Shown piece after piece: positions 1 to 9,341 of a stretch of DNA of 64,000 nucleotides. The DNA is from Carallia brachiata (Eukaryota; Streptophyta; Magnoliopsida; Malpighiales; Rhizophoraceae), in contig JADCRB010000057.1 in NCBI GenBank assembly GCA_021464245.1, positions 440,370-504,369 on the forward strand, in the 5' to 3' direction. Position numbers and translations under genes: made by a program. Numbering within the stretch: the stretch's first letter is position 1; every line of letters starts with the position of its first letter. The notes beneath the pieces were generated by a model. It did not search any database, was not told where the DNA came from, and saw nothing but the letters and a program-made list of their open reading frames with translations.

Positions 1-273
1 CTGAATATTCCAATGGGAGAAGACTACATTGGAGGCGGTGATCATCAAGATTGCCAACATGAAAGCTTGGTTGAATGGGCCTTGAGTTGCCTACAAAAAG
101 GATGCGTGCATCAAATAATTGACTCCCATTTGAGAGGAAGGATTAAGACAGAGTCTCTTGCGAAATTCCTGGACGTCACTTTCAAATGCTTGGAAGCGCA
201 AGGGGCGAGCAGGCCATCCATGAATGAGGTACTCCTCAGCCTGGAGATAAGCATTGCAACTGCAATTGTCTGA
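1..273 (+). CDS. C-terminal end of a CrRLK1L-type (malectin-like) receptor kinase, 5' partial
   Basis: The frame is open from base 1 and stops at 271-273, so the window begins inside the coding sequence. The 90 visible residues match the last subdomains of a receptor-like kinase: a SLVEWAL helix, an IIDSHLRGRI segment, a KCLE block and the RPSMNEVL motif that closes plant kinase domains. The same blocks occur in the complete kinase at 9342-11738 (SLAQWAL, MVDPYLRGKI, KCLADNRADRPSMGDVL), so the two are paralogues lying on opposite strands about 9 kb apart and pointing toward each other. Family members are plasma-membrane sensors with an extracellular malectin-like domain and a cytoplasmic Ser/Thr kinase. 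The tail after the kinase domain is short, with no further recognisable motif. Extracellular, membrane and catalytic parts lie outside the window, so intactness cannot be judged. Confidence 0.75.
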   Translation: MNIPMGEDYIGGGDHQDCQHESLVEWALSCLQKGCVHQIIDSHLRGRIKTESLAKFLDVTFKCLEAQGASRPSMNEVLLSLEISIATAIV

Positions 274-1999
274 ACATGGCCAATCTTCCAGGGACAAGGA
301 AATGAAAGTTGACTCGTTCTGCCATTCTGATAAAATGCCTGGGGTCGAGTTCTCTGAGCTCATGGTACCAACCGGAAGGTGAAATTTGTACGATTAATGT
401 GTTATTCGGCCAAGTAATGCGTATTAATCAACTAATTGGCTTTTTATTTTTTTGGTTAGATATTATCAATGAATGGCTGTATCACTTTAATACTATATAA
501 AAATGTAGTAATACAGTAGAACTCCAAAATTAATTAAGAATTTAGATACTTAAATTGAGATATGTTTTTAATTTAGACACCTAATTAGAAAGAGACTCTA
601 ATAAAAACCCTAGTCCCCCCTCTAAACCCCCTTTCTTTCTTGATACCGAAGGCACCTTTCCTCATTCCCTTCAACGTTTGCTCAGTCGCTTAAACTTTTC
701 CTATTAATTAGTTCGATTGGGCTGACCCAAAAAATGTGGCAGGTTGATTGGCTATCTTTAGTCATCTTGCTATGGAACATTTTGCGAGTGTGAAACACAG
801 AAAAGTAGAAAGATGCCAGTCTTGACTTCTTCTCTTCACGTGGCATCGTTGGCACCTTAAGTTTGGCAAATTAAGGACATATCGTCGTAACGCGTAATAT
901 ATTAACACATTGAAATTCAACGGTTGAAAGCAGCTGCAAGCGACAAGTCGTCAACAGATAGGCCCGAGAAATGAAGAGGCGTATACTTACTTATTTTACG
1001 GAATAAAGCTTTAATATTGTTAGAAGGGATAGTTTAGTAGTATTTTAATATATATTTTTTAATATTATAATATAGTATATAAATTTTAAATTTATTAATA
1101 TTGTAGTTAGATTTGAGAGAGACTCACTTTATGTCTAATAATGATTCAATAGTAAGTCATCTCTTTGAAAGAGGTTGAATAAAAGTCGTAAAATGACAAA
1201 AGTAAGCTTTCAGCCCAATAATTCGATGATTACTATATCAGCGAGGTAATTTTTTGTTATTTAAAAAAAACAGTCTTAATACCATTTAAATTTTTGTAGA
1301 GTTTTATAATCAAGTCTAAACATTTTTTGAATTTTTAAATTAGCTCTAAATTGTAAATTATTATTTTATCTATGTTTTTTTTATAGGAATCAATCAAACT
1401 ACTAAATGTGTAGTTTTATCGAATTGAAACAATATAAAAATACTTAAATATATCTGAAAAATATAAAAACATATCTACTTGTGTGTTTCATTATTTTTGT
1501 CTTTTATGACAAAAATAATAAATTTTCATGGTAAAAGTTTACAGTTTTTGACTTTTGTATTTGAGAGAAGGAAGAGAAATATAGTACTAAGTATGTAAAT
1601 GTATTTATGTGTTTTTAGGATATATTTAGATTTTTTTTTTTTTTTTACATTACGTCAAACTATGCTGCTACTTAACATATTCTTGTCCAAAAAAGAACTC
1701 ATCTGAAATAAAAATTAAAAGTTTAAAATTAATTTAAAAATTCAAAAAAATTTAAGACTGAATTGCAAAAAATGCTCAAATGTTTAATAATTTTTAAGCA
1801 CTTTTCCCTTTATTTTATACGAGAGGTATATAGTTTTCAATTAAGATGTATTTAATCTGAATTTCGTATTGGTGGGCTGATATTGATACTATGTCAGTTC
1901 ATTTAGAACAAGAACAAGACTATCCAATTACATTTAAGGGAAAATCTATTTACACTCAACTATTTAGTTGAGTCAAAAAAACTCAAGGGAGGAAAAGTT

Positions 2000-2035
2000 G
2001 TGGGCAACCGGTTGTTTAAACAACCGGTTGCCCAC
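2000..2035. repeat. Perfect 36-bp palindrome
   Basis: The left arm GTGGGCAACCGGTTGTTT is followed without a spacer by its exact reverse complement, giving a GTTTAAAC centre. The GC-rich arms stand out in AT-rich DNA. About 25 bp upstream (1954-1974) is a second small inverted repeat, ACTCAACTA and TAGTTGAGT. The pair resembles the nested inverted repeats of LTR U3 regions or MITE ends, but no element boundary was found. Confidence 0.9.
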
Positions 2036-2349
2036 CCCACCTTTATTTTGGAAAAGTTTTTTTTTTTTTTCCCTTCTTGATTGGGTGCTACACCAAACTC
2101 TGTTTTTTTTTTTACTTTTTTTTTCATCCAAATTTTATTGTGCGTCGTGTTTGGGTTTCAAATGTTGGGTTATATTAATATTATCATTACATAATATAAA
2201 ATAAAAAAATTAAATTACATGAAAAAATATGAATTATTAAAAATAAAAAATCTAAATATAAAAAATAATCCAAAATTAATCATTTCAGTATATGTATTAA
2301 AAAAGTAATTTTTTTTAAAATCACTTAATATGTGAATTTGATTAAAAAA

Positions 2350-3080
2350 AGACTCAAATTTTTAGTTTTAATCATTAAATTATTTAAAATTTTAAAATTA
2401 GATACAAATATTCTAATTTAAGTGGAAGTGGACTCAAATTTTTAGTGTTAAGTACAAAATTATTCAATTTTTTTAAATTATGTACAAATATTCAAATTTG
2501 AGAAGAAATAGACTCAAATTTTTAATTTTGATCACTTAACTATTCTAATTTTTAAAATTATACATAAATACTCAAAATCTAAGTAGAAGTCGATTCAAAA
2601 TTTTTAATACTTCTACTCAAAATTTTAATTTTGAGCACATAACTATTCAAATTTTTACAATTATGTATAAATATTTAAAATACAATTTGAAGTAGACTCA
2701 ATTTTAGTACTTTAGCTCAAAATTTTTAATTTTTAACACCAACTACTTAAATTTTTAAAATTATGTATAAATATTTAAAATTTGAGTAAAAGTGTACTCA
2801 ATATACTTAAATTTTTAATATCTCTACTCAAATTTTTAGTTTGAACATTAACTATTCAAATTTTTTAAATTATATATAAATACTCAAAATTTGAGTAGAA
2901 ATAGACTCAAATTATAAGTTTTCCTACTCTAATTTTGAATTTTAAACACCAACAACTCAAAATTTTAAAATTATGTATGAATACTCAAAAATGGAGTAAA
3001 AGTAGATAATTTTTAGTTTTAATCACTTAACTTCTCAAAATTTAAAATTATTTATAAATACTTAAAATTTGAGTAGAATA
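2350..3080. repeat. Degenerate tandem repeat, about 80-110 bp period, roughly seven or eight units
   Basis: Units begin with variants of GACTCAAATTTTTAGTTTT, continue with a TATTCAAATTTTTAAAATTATG-like block (interrupted by substitutions) and end with a TGAGTAGAAGTA-like block. Starts lie near 2351, 2431, 2511, 2591, 2696, 2794, 2903 and 3003. The first three are spaced 80 bp apart and later ones are longer because of internal insertions. The array is strongly diverged and AT-rich, with no coding potential. Confidence 0.65.
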
Positions 3081-4421
3081 ATACTGATATTATACTTTTG
3101 AATTTTTTACTCAAGAAGATAAATGCTTTTGAATTTTACTTTTTATATTATATAATCATTTTGGATTCTTGAGGCATACTTAGATTCTTGAGGCATGTCT
3201 AAGGATTAAAAATTAATTTATTTGTATTTTTGTTCTCCTAATATAGATGTTTATTAAATTATGATAGATTTTTATCAAAAAAGTTGGAAAAACAAAAAAA
3301 AAACTTTAGACATTTGCATATTAAGGTGCAGGCTCTGAGGCGAATCTAATTTTAATATAAACAAAAGAAGAATATTTTGATCGTATTATAATTCTTAAAA
3401 AAAAATTTAAAATATTCATAAGATATAATCTAATAGCTTAGTATTACTTTTTGAAAAGCTATCATTTTTTTTGTTTTTTTATCAAGATGAGGTAAAAATA
3501 GAGAAATACTAATTTTTCTTTTCATACTATAAAAATTATTTTTGAATCATAAGGTATGCCTAAATTCTAAAAATTAATTTGTGTGTACATTTGTTCTCTC
3601 AATAAAAATTTTATCTATTTAATTATAATAAATCATTATCACAAAAAAAGTTGAAAAACAACACTAAAAAATCAAAATCGATTACATCGGCATTATTGTA
3701 CCATCGCTACAACTCGCAATTGTTATTCCGGCGAATTGCGGCGGCCAGAAAAGCTAGAATTGAATTCTTTATTTTTTCCACTTGGCGTGGTACTTTCTAA
3801 TTATTTGTTTTTTTATAATTTTTTTATTAATCTAAATAATTTTATTTTTTCACATTTTCTTTCTTACAATTTTTTTTTATAACTTTCTAACAGTCCAAAC
3901 AAATCATTAAAATCATAGATACATCATTTGTGTGGTAGAACTAATTTAACGGGTTTGATTTTAGGCAAAAAAAAAAAAAATAAAAATTTAAGAATCAAAA
4001 TTTGGCAAGATTGGGAGGTTAGATTATACCTACGGCCCACCACCACACATGTGAAATGCAATAATTATTTGATTACTTTATATTTTTATGATTATAAAAT
4101 TGTAATATTTTTTTATAAAATTATAAGGTATTATCATTATTTTTTATTTTTTACCAAAACAAAAAACAAAAGTCATTATTAAGAATATCTCCACAGCAGA
4201 AGATATTTTACAATCACACAAACATTGTGAAACTTTTGAATCAACAGGCTAAGCGTGAAGGTATGTTGTTAAAAGCATTCAAGGATAGATTTAGTTATAG
4301 GTGACATAAACTTACTCAAAACCTTTCTTACTTACCTCATTTTTTTCTCAAAAACAAAAAAAATAGTTTAGGTGGCCTATCCTCTAGTATAGCATTCTCA
4401 ATTACAAAAAGAAGTTGGAAC

Positions 4422-4809
4422 TGTTGGTGATTTTTAATTCATATGCATTTGAGAAGAACAAGAGCAACGGGAAAGAAGAGAAGAAGAGAAGAACTAGAAT
4501 ATGAAAAACCAACACAGCTTAATTTTCCATTAATTAGTGGTTATACAAAAACATAGGAGGGAAATTACAAATTTGAAATCACTTGGAAGTGATTTATTAC
4601 ATTGGCTGGCATAATCAGCAGAAAGCATAAAATTCAAATTAATTTAAACTAGCTTAATGATTACATGTTAACTAAGCTAACAAAGGCTCCAAAACATCAT
4701 CAGCATTCCTCTGTTAACTGAATTAACAGAACCTTCATCTTGAACAAAAAAAAAACTGCCTCCAAAATGTAGCTTCAGTTGCAAGACAGCAACACCAACC
4801 CCTGCTTCA
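4422..4809 (-). repeat. 3' LTR of the copia element
   Basis: This 388-bp terminal repeat has TG...CA ends and pairs with 8892-9280, with about ten differences including two one-base indels. A purine-rich priming tract lies at 4810-4820, reading CCAAGGAGGAG on the minus strand. Confidence 0.93.
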
Positions 4810-5250
4810 CTCCTCCTTGGAGTTGATAGATTGCATCCCAAGTCTATTTCTCATGGTTTCAAGCCTTCTTTTCTGAAGTGGCTTTGTTAGTATATCAGCT
4901 AGTTGTTCTTCAATTGGACAGTAAACCAGTTTTACTTCATTATTTTCCTGCACCTCTCTAATAAAATGTAGCTTTACCAGAAAATGCTTTGTTCTACCAT
5001 GTAGCACTGAATTTTTTGAGATGGCTATTGCTCCTTGATTATCACAATGAATGACAGTGGCTTCTTTTTGCTCTTCCTTTAGCTCAAATAACATCTTTCT
5101 AAGCCATAGAGCCTGATTCACAGTTGCAACAGCAGCCAAATACTCTACTTCAGCTGTTGATTGAGCAACAACTAATTGTTTCTTTGTACTCTAGCAGAAA
5201 AAACCTAATCCTAGAGTGAACACATAGCCTGAAGTGCTTTTTGAATCATC
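4807..5250 (-). pseudogene. copia RNase H (disrupted)
   Basis: This is the C-terminal RNase H of the copia polyprotein. Conserved blocks are DDSKSTSGYVF, STAEVEYLAA, IHCDNQGAIAIS, KHFLVKLHFIREV and the terminal ADILTKPL. A TAG at about 5191-5193 replaces the Trp expected before STKKQ, so the polyprotein is cut again. The final frame (MAAVATVNQALWLRK onward) stops at 4807-4809, overlapping the first bases of the 3' LTR and the purine tract, the usual arrangement in compact copia elements. Known role: removal of the RNA strand during cDNA synthesis. Confidence 0.88.
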
Positions 5251-6684
5251 TTAATTGCCTCCCCAATCACTGTCAGTAAAATCAGTCAATTCAAGCTTCT
5301 CAGACTTTCCAAATTTGAGTCCAAAATCTGTTGTTCCTTTAATGTATATGAGGATTCTTTTAGCATATTTCAAATGCATTTCATTAGGTTCATGCATATA
5401 CCTAGAAAGAAGACCCACTGCTTGCATAATATCAGGTCTTGACGCTGTCAAGTACAGAAGACAGCCAATCAAGCTCCTAAAATTCTTTTGATCCACTTTT
5501 GCAGCACCATCTGACTTCTTTAACTTCATTCCAACTGAAAGTGGAGTGCTGACTGTCTTACAATCTGACATTTGGAATTTCTTTAGAATTCCATTTGCAT
5601 AATTCTTTTGGCATACAAATATTCCTAGTTTGGATTGTGTAACTTCCAAACCAAGAAAATATGTCATGAGCCCCAAATCTATCATCTCAAAAATAGTTTG
5701 CATAACATCCTTAAATTGTTGCACCATCCTGTCATTGCTTCCAATAACAAGTAAATCATCCACATATATAGATACAATCAAAATATCACCCTTCAATTTT
5801 TTGATGTAGAGTGTGGACTCATTTTTACTTCTGGTGAAAGAGTGCTTCAGGAAATGCTCATTGATCTTTGTATATCAAGCTCTAGGAGCTTGCTTGAGCC
5901 CATACAAAGCCTTTTTCAGCATATAGACTTTATGTTCTTGGCCTGCCTTTTGAAAGCCTTGAGGCTGCTCCACTAGAACTTCTTCTTCAAGCTCTCCATT
6001 TAAAAAGGCTGTCTTTACATCAAACTGGTGCACTTTGAATCCTTTTTGAGCTGCATAAGCCAAAAGCAGCTTAATGGTATCCAATCTAGCCACTGGTGCA
6101 AAGGTTTCAGTGTAATCTATCCCTTGTTGCTGAGAATAGCCCTTTGCAACCAGCCTAACTTTGTGCCTGTTTACAGATCCATCTGCATTATACTTGGTTC
6201 TGAAAATCCACTTTATACCTATAGGCTCTTTGTGCTTTGGTTTATCTACAAGAACCCAAGTTTGATTCCTTTCAATAGCATCAATTTCATCTTTCATGGC
6301 TCTTCTCCATTCTACATCTTTTTCAGCATGACTGCAAAGTATAATCTGCTGGATTATACTTTGCAGTCATGCTTCCTTCATACACATCTACCGAAGGCCT
6401 TGTTCCCCTGACAGGAAATTCCTCATCAGTTCAACATCAGAGGAATCTGCATCTTGCAATCTTTGTTGATGTGTTTGGGACAGTCGTGAGCTATCATGTT
6501 CTACAGCTTTTTTATCCCAATTCCAGCTTTCTTGTTCACAAAACCTCAATTCTCTACTGGTTGTTATTTTTCCAGTAAGAGGATTGTAGATTCTGTAATT
6601 TTGAGAAATAAGTGTGTAGCCAATAAAGATGCAAACCTCTGACCTTTCATCAAGCTTATTTCTTCTTTTCTCAGGCACTAACAC
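5251..6684 (-). pseudogene. copia integrase C-terminus and reverse transcriptase (disrupted)
   Basis: The segment resumes with VFGSVCYVLVPEKRR-type integrase C-terminal sequence and continues to GEQGLR. It then loses the frame near 6330-6375, at a perfect 22-bp inverted repeat, and picks up reverse transcriptase at 6297 ([17 protein letters not shown]). The block [13 protein letters not shown] and the end [12 protein letters not shown] are typical of copia. A TGA at 5873-5875 replaces the conserved Trp after QAPRA. The frame then continues to the catalytic YVDDLL near 5766-5755 and SRPDIMQAVGLLSRYM. Another in-frame stop (TAA) follows TDSDWGGN at about 5251-5253. The order and motifs are unambiguous, and the three or more lesions show relaxed constraint since insertion. 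Confidence 0.9.
6325..6373. repeat. Perfect 22-bp inverted repeat with 5-bp spacer inside copia pol
   Basis: AGCATGACTGCAAAGTATAATC at 6325-6346 (broken here only by the 5-bp spacer TGCTG) is followed by its exact reverse complement at 6352-6373. It lies exactly where the copia frame is lost between the integrase C-terminus and the reverse transcriptase. Confidence 0.92.
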
Positions 6685-6733
6685 ATAGCAAACACTTCCA
6701 AAAACCTTGAAGTGACCAGCAGATGGTTTGGTT

Positions 6734-8756
6734 CAATACCAAGCTTCATGGGGAGTTTCATCTTTGAGAGCCTTTGTGGGTAGTTTGTTCAACAAGTACA
6801 CTGATGTACTGGCAGCTTCAGCCCAAAAGGTTTTGGGTATTTTCTTCTCAAACAAAAGGCATCGAGTCATCTCCATTATTGTCCTGTTTCTCCTCTCACA
6901 TACCCCATTTTGTTGGGGTGTATGAGGAGCTGTGTATTGCTGCTGTATTCCAGCTTTCTTGCAAATTTCCTGAAATGTGTGAGAGGTAAACTCAGCACCA
7001 TTGTCAGTCCTTAGAGCTTTGATCCTTGCTCCTGATTGATTCTCTATCCAAGCTTTGTAGTTTTTGAAGACACTTGCTGCTTGACTCTTTTGCTTTAGGA
7101 AATAAATCCAGCAGTATCTTGTCATATCATCAACAAATAATATGAAATACATGCTCCCATTTAGTGAATCTGTGCTCATAGAGCCACAAATATCACTGTA
7201 GACAAGTTGCAGATTTTCATTGCTCCTCCATTGTTGATCAGTTGCAAAGGGAAGTCTTGTTTGTTTCCCTTGCTGACATGCCTCACAGGTTGCTGCAAGT
7301 CTTTCAATTATTGGCAAATCAAGTATCATTTCTTTTCTTTGTAAGCTTTGCAGGCTTGCATCATGTACATGCCCTAATCTCTTGTGCCATAAAGTGTTGA
7401 CATCAAGAGAAACATGCATTGCAGTATTCTGAAGTTGATTCATGTCAACCTGAAAGCTCTTGTCTCTCATGGGAACAAATATAAGCTTAACATTAGAGGA
7501 ATCATATATAATACATGTTTTGTTTCTGAATTCAAGTGCATAATTCTTCTCCAAGAGTTGCCCTACACTTAAAAGGTTTTGATTGACATTAAGAACAAAA
7601 AGAATATCAGGAATCAGTTTGATACCTGTCCTGGTTTGCACAACTGCAGTTCCTTTTCCTTGCACTTGTATGTATTCTCCATTACCAATTTTAACTCTTG
7701 AAGCATAGTTTCTGTCCAGGGTCTTGAACACAGAGAGATTTGGTGTCATGTGGTTAGTGCAACCACTGTCCACTAGCCAAATCTCAGAGGTTTTGGTTGA
7801 TGAAGTTGTTTCTGCCATGAATAAACGCTCCTCAGCTTCTTTTTCATCATTATCTGCAACCTGTGCTTGCTGTTGTGTGGATTGAGCCTGCTTATTCTTG
7901 GGACAAACCTTATCTCTATGCCCTTTTTCATTGCAATTTCTACACACAATATCTGGTCTCCACCAGCAAAACTTGGGCAGATGGTTTGTCTTTTTGCAGT
8001 ATGTGCAGGGAGGATAAACTATCTGTGAAGTACCAGCTTCAGATTGCCCTCCTTGCTTCTTTGTATCTTGCTTCTTTTTCTTCTTTTGTTGTGATTTTTC
8101 AGTTTGCTTAACAGGCAAAGCATTTTCTATTTGCTCCTCCTGTCTCATCAACCTTCTCTGCTCCTGAGCTTGTAGGGCATTTACAAGCTCACACAAAGTA
8201 ATTTTTGTCAGATCCTTTGAATCTTCAAGGGAAGCAATCTTGGACTCAAATCTCTCAGGTATGCTAACAAGTACCTTTTGCACAATACTTGCATAAGTTA
8301 GTTCTCCTCCAAGAATTCTGTATTGATTGACTATCTTCATCAACCTGTCTACATATTCTTTGATCTTTCTGTTTCTTTCATCTTTAGCAGCTCGTATTCC
8401 CTTCTCAAGTTTAAAAGCTGCATTGTTCTTGTTTTTTCTATTCCAGCATATTCCTCTTTTAGCTTTTCCCATGCTTGTTGAGCTGTCTCACAAGCCATAA
8501 TTCTGTTGAATATGGCTTCTATGACTCCTGTGAAAATACATGTCAGGGCCTTGAATTCTTTTGAGGCTTGTTCACTGTGATTTTTAAGCTGGGCCATGGT
8601 GGGATTTGTTGGTAGTGGTTGTATAGCTCCTCCATTCTCTGTGACCTCCCATAAATCAAAGGCCTTGAGATATGCCTTCATCATAATTGACCATTGAAGA
8701 TAGTTTTCTCCTGAAAATTTGGGTGGTGGAGGTGGAGAGAAGCTTAGAGAAGCCAT
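6734..8756 (-). pseudogene. copia gag-protease-integrase (disrupted)
   Basis: Gag probably starts at 8756 (MASLSFSPPPPPKFSG); the longer frame upstream, from 8870, is non-conserved leader. The gag core runs through LYLKAF- and AWEKLKEEY-like blocks, then a frameshift near 8360-8400 moves the reading to the next frame, which continues KIKEYVDRLMKIVNQYRILG. Two zinc knuckles follow: C-x2-C-x4-H-x5-C near 8007 and a canonical CRNCNEKGHRDKVC near 7944-7903. The aspartic protease active site is DSGCTNHM near 7770. GAG-pre-integrase (RLGHVHDASL) and the integrase core follow, with catalytic Asp in YSDI, Asp in RTDNGAEF and Glu in QQNGVCERRNR. The frame ends at an in-frame TGA at 6731-6733 inside the integrase C-terminus, after which the same frame resumes. 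Gag packages RNA, the protease matures the polyprotein and the integrase inserts the cDNA. The lesions make this copy dead. Confidence 0.9.
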
Positions 8757-8875
8757 TTTCAAACACTGCAGTGGTTTTTTTGTAGGGTTTCTCTCTTGTC
8801 TTTCTTGTCCTCTCGGGTGTAATTGCTTTCTCTCAAGGTGTTTGTTTTTTGTAGGTCCCTCAAGATCCAATTAGG

Positions 8876-8887
8876 GCTCTGATACCA
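8876..8887 (-). promoter_or_regulatory. Primer-binding site, initiator Met-tRNA type
   Basis: The minus strand reads TGGTATCAGAGC four bases inside the 5' LTR. This is the standard plant copia priming site, complementary to the 3' end of initiator methionine tRNA. Confidence 0.88.
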
Positions 8888-8891
8888 GAGT

Positions 8892-9280
8892 TGTTGGTGA
8901 TTTTTAATTCATATGCATTTGAGAAGAACAAGAGCAACGGGAAAGAAGAGAAAAAAGAGAAGAACTAGAATATGAAAAAACCACACAGCTTAATTTTCCA
9001 TTAATCAGTGGTTATACAAAAACATAGGAGGGAAATTACAAATTTGAAATCACTTGGAAGTGATTTGATTACATTGGCTGACATAATCAGCAGAAAGCAT
9101 AAAATTCAAATTAATTTAAACTAGCTTAATGATTACATGTTAACTAAGCTAACAAAGGCTCCAAAACATCATCAGCATTCCTCTGTTAACTGAATTAACA
9201 GAACCTTCAGCTTGAACAAAAAAAAACTCTCTCCAAAATGTATCTTCAGTTGCAAGACAGCAACACCAACCCCTGCTTCA
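8892..9280 (-). repeat. 5' LTR of the copia element
   Basis: This 389-bp terminal repeat has TG...CA ends and is nearly identical to 4422-4809. It is the upstream LTR for minus-strand transcription and would carry the element's promoter. Confidence 0.93.
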
Positions 9281-9341
9281 GGAACTTTGAAAGAAAGTAA
9301 AGAGAAAAAGGAAAACATATTGTAAGCATTGATCCAATGTG

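Larger units (their letters stand above)
274..4416. other. AT-rich intergenic DNA, no supportable gene
   Basis: This stretch between the partial kinase and the copia element has only short frames with no family resemblance. It holds a perfect palindrome (2000-2035), a degenerate tandem array (about 2350-3080), long A and T runs, and no other feature I can support. Confidence 0.6.
4422..9280 (-). mobile_element. Full-length Ty1-copia LTR retrotransposon, decayed
   Basis: The element is 4859 bp and transcribed from the minus strand. Its two LTRs (8892-9280 as 5', 4422-4809 as 3') begin TGTTGG and end TTCA, and it is flanked by the 5-bp duplication GGAAC at 4417-4421 and 9281-9285. A primer-binding site matching initiator Met-tRNA (TGGTATCAGAGC) lies next to the 5' LTR, and a purine-rich tract (CCAAGGAGGAG) abuts the 3' LTR. 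Domain order on the minus strand is gag, protease, integrase, reverse transcriptase, RNase H, which defines copia. Several stop codons and frameshifts make it non-functional. The LTRs differ at roughly ten positions by eye, so the insertion is not very recent. It lies about 60 bp past the stop codon of the kinase gene at 9342-11738, in the same orientation, and so probably inside that gene's 3' UTR. Confidence 0.95.
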
